From NCBI GenBank assembly GCA_947454285.1, contig CANGJO010000062.1, forward strand, positions 1 to 5,552: a stretch of 5,552 nt of DNA. Reading direction: 5' to 3'. Source of the DNA: Microbacteriaceae bacterium. Its GTDB lineage: Bacteria; Actinomycetota; Actinomycetes; Actinomycetales; Microbacteriaceae. How positions within the stretch are numbered: position 1 is the stretch's first letter; every line of letters begins with the position of its first letter. The position numbers and the translations under genes are program-made. The notes beneath the pieces were generated by a model. It saw only the letters and a program-made list of their open reading frames with translations, had not been told where the DNA came from and did no database searches. This document shows positions 5,192 to 5,552 of the stretch, one piece after another.

Positions 5192-5552
5192 CTAGTGCCG
5201 CAGCCTTGGCGTCTTCTGGCGAGGTTGCAACCAAAACCTTGTTGGCAACTTCTTTAGCCTTAGCGATGTCAAGCGCAGAAAGTGAAGCACGCACCGCACC
5301 AACCTGTGAAACAGAAACCGATACCGAGTTAATGCCAAGACCGGCAAGCACAACTGCGAACGCAGGGTCTGATGCAGACTCACCACAAACGCCAACGCTG
5401 AAGCCGCCCTTGTTTGCACCGTCAGCGATGCGAGCAAGTGTGCGAATCAATCCAGGCTGCCAGTGGTTTGCCAGCGAACCAAGGTTTGCGTTCATGCGGT
5501 CTGCTGCAAACAAGTACTGTGACAAGTCGTTAGTACCAACCGATACGAAGTC
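5172..5552 (-). CDS. ptsI: PTS Enzyme I (phosphoenolpyruvate-protein phosphotransferase), C-terminal part
   Basis: The last 126 residues of a protein that continues beyond the right edge. The fragment opens with DFVSVGTNDLSQYLFAADR, the conserved PEP-binding-domain motif of Enzyme I (SIGTNDLxQYxxAxDR). It then has VGVCGESASD, whose Cys corresponds to the general acid/base C502 of E. coli Enzyme I, and a final GLGINSVSVS segment followed by a helical end. Enzyme I takes phosphate from PEP and passes it to HPr, driving sugar uptake through PTS permeases and releasing pyruvate. The N-terminal histidine domain is outside the window. The related pyruvate-phosphate dikinase and PEP synthase share the fold, but spacing and the C-terminal end fit Enzyme I. 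Its TAA lies 20 bases inside ldh, implying one transcript. Confidence 0.92.
   Translation of the reverse strand, partial: DFVSVGTNDLSQYLFAADRMNANLGSLANHWQPGLIRTLARIADGANKGGFSVGVCGESASDPAFAVVLAGLGINSVSVSVSQVGAVRASLSALDIAKAKEVANKVLVATSPEDAKAAALDALAQL

Overview
The window looks like a piece of a compact, moderate-GC actinobacterial chromosome, most likely a small-genome aquatic member of the Microbacteriaceae (Luna-type freshwater or marine lineages). This is inferred from protein character (actinobacterial DnaE2 start, DUF6504, DUF2256 next to an iron-sulfur photolyase, GH13_18 phosphorylase), the very tight gene packing and the actinobacterial-type LexA box. No taxonomic search was possible.

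Left part (1-2647): two divergent DNA-damage gene sets. Leftward run a DUF6504 protein and the start of the error-prone polymerase DnaE2/ImuC, joined by an ATGA stop/start overlap. Rightward run a 45-residue DUF2256 zinc-ribbon protein (790-927), an FeS-type (6-4) photolyase/cryptochrome of the PhrB group (927-2414, overlapping the former by one base) and a 76-residue two-helix membrane protein (2417-2647). Between them, at 669-686, lies a perfect 18-bp LexA/SOS palindrome. It is best assigned to the dnaE2 side but could act on both. No imuA or imuB gene lies between this SOS box and DUF6504-dnaE2, although these usually accompany them.

Right part (2644-5552), all on the minus strand: carbohydrate and fermentation genes. 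A sucrose-phosphorylase-family enzyme (2644-4110) has its own promoter overlapped by a LacI-type operator. Upstream of it lie an FBP-regulated type L-lactate dehydrogenase (4241-5191) and the C-terminal end of PTS Enzyme I (5172-5552), overlapping by 20 bases. Phosphorolysis of a glucoside gives glucose 1-phosphate for glycolysis, Enzyme I consumes PEP and yields pyruvate, and Ldh reduces pyruvate to lactate, so these genes fit one sugar-use theme.

The two halves meet tail to tail at a CTAG shared by the stop codons of the membrane protein gene and the phosphorylase gene. There is no gene-free stretch over 300 bases; the two real gaps (608-789 and 4111-4240) hold the regulatory sites listed. 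I see no tRNA, rRNA, CRISPR array or mobile element. Nothing here is clearly an undescribed system. The least understood part is the DUF2256-photolyase-membrane protein operon facing a LexA-controlled mutasome fragment.
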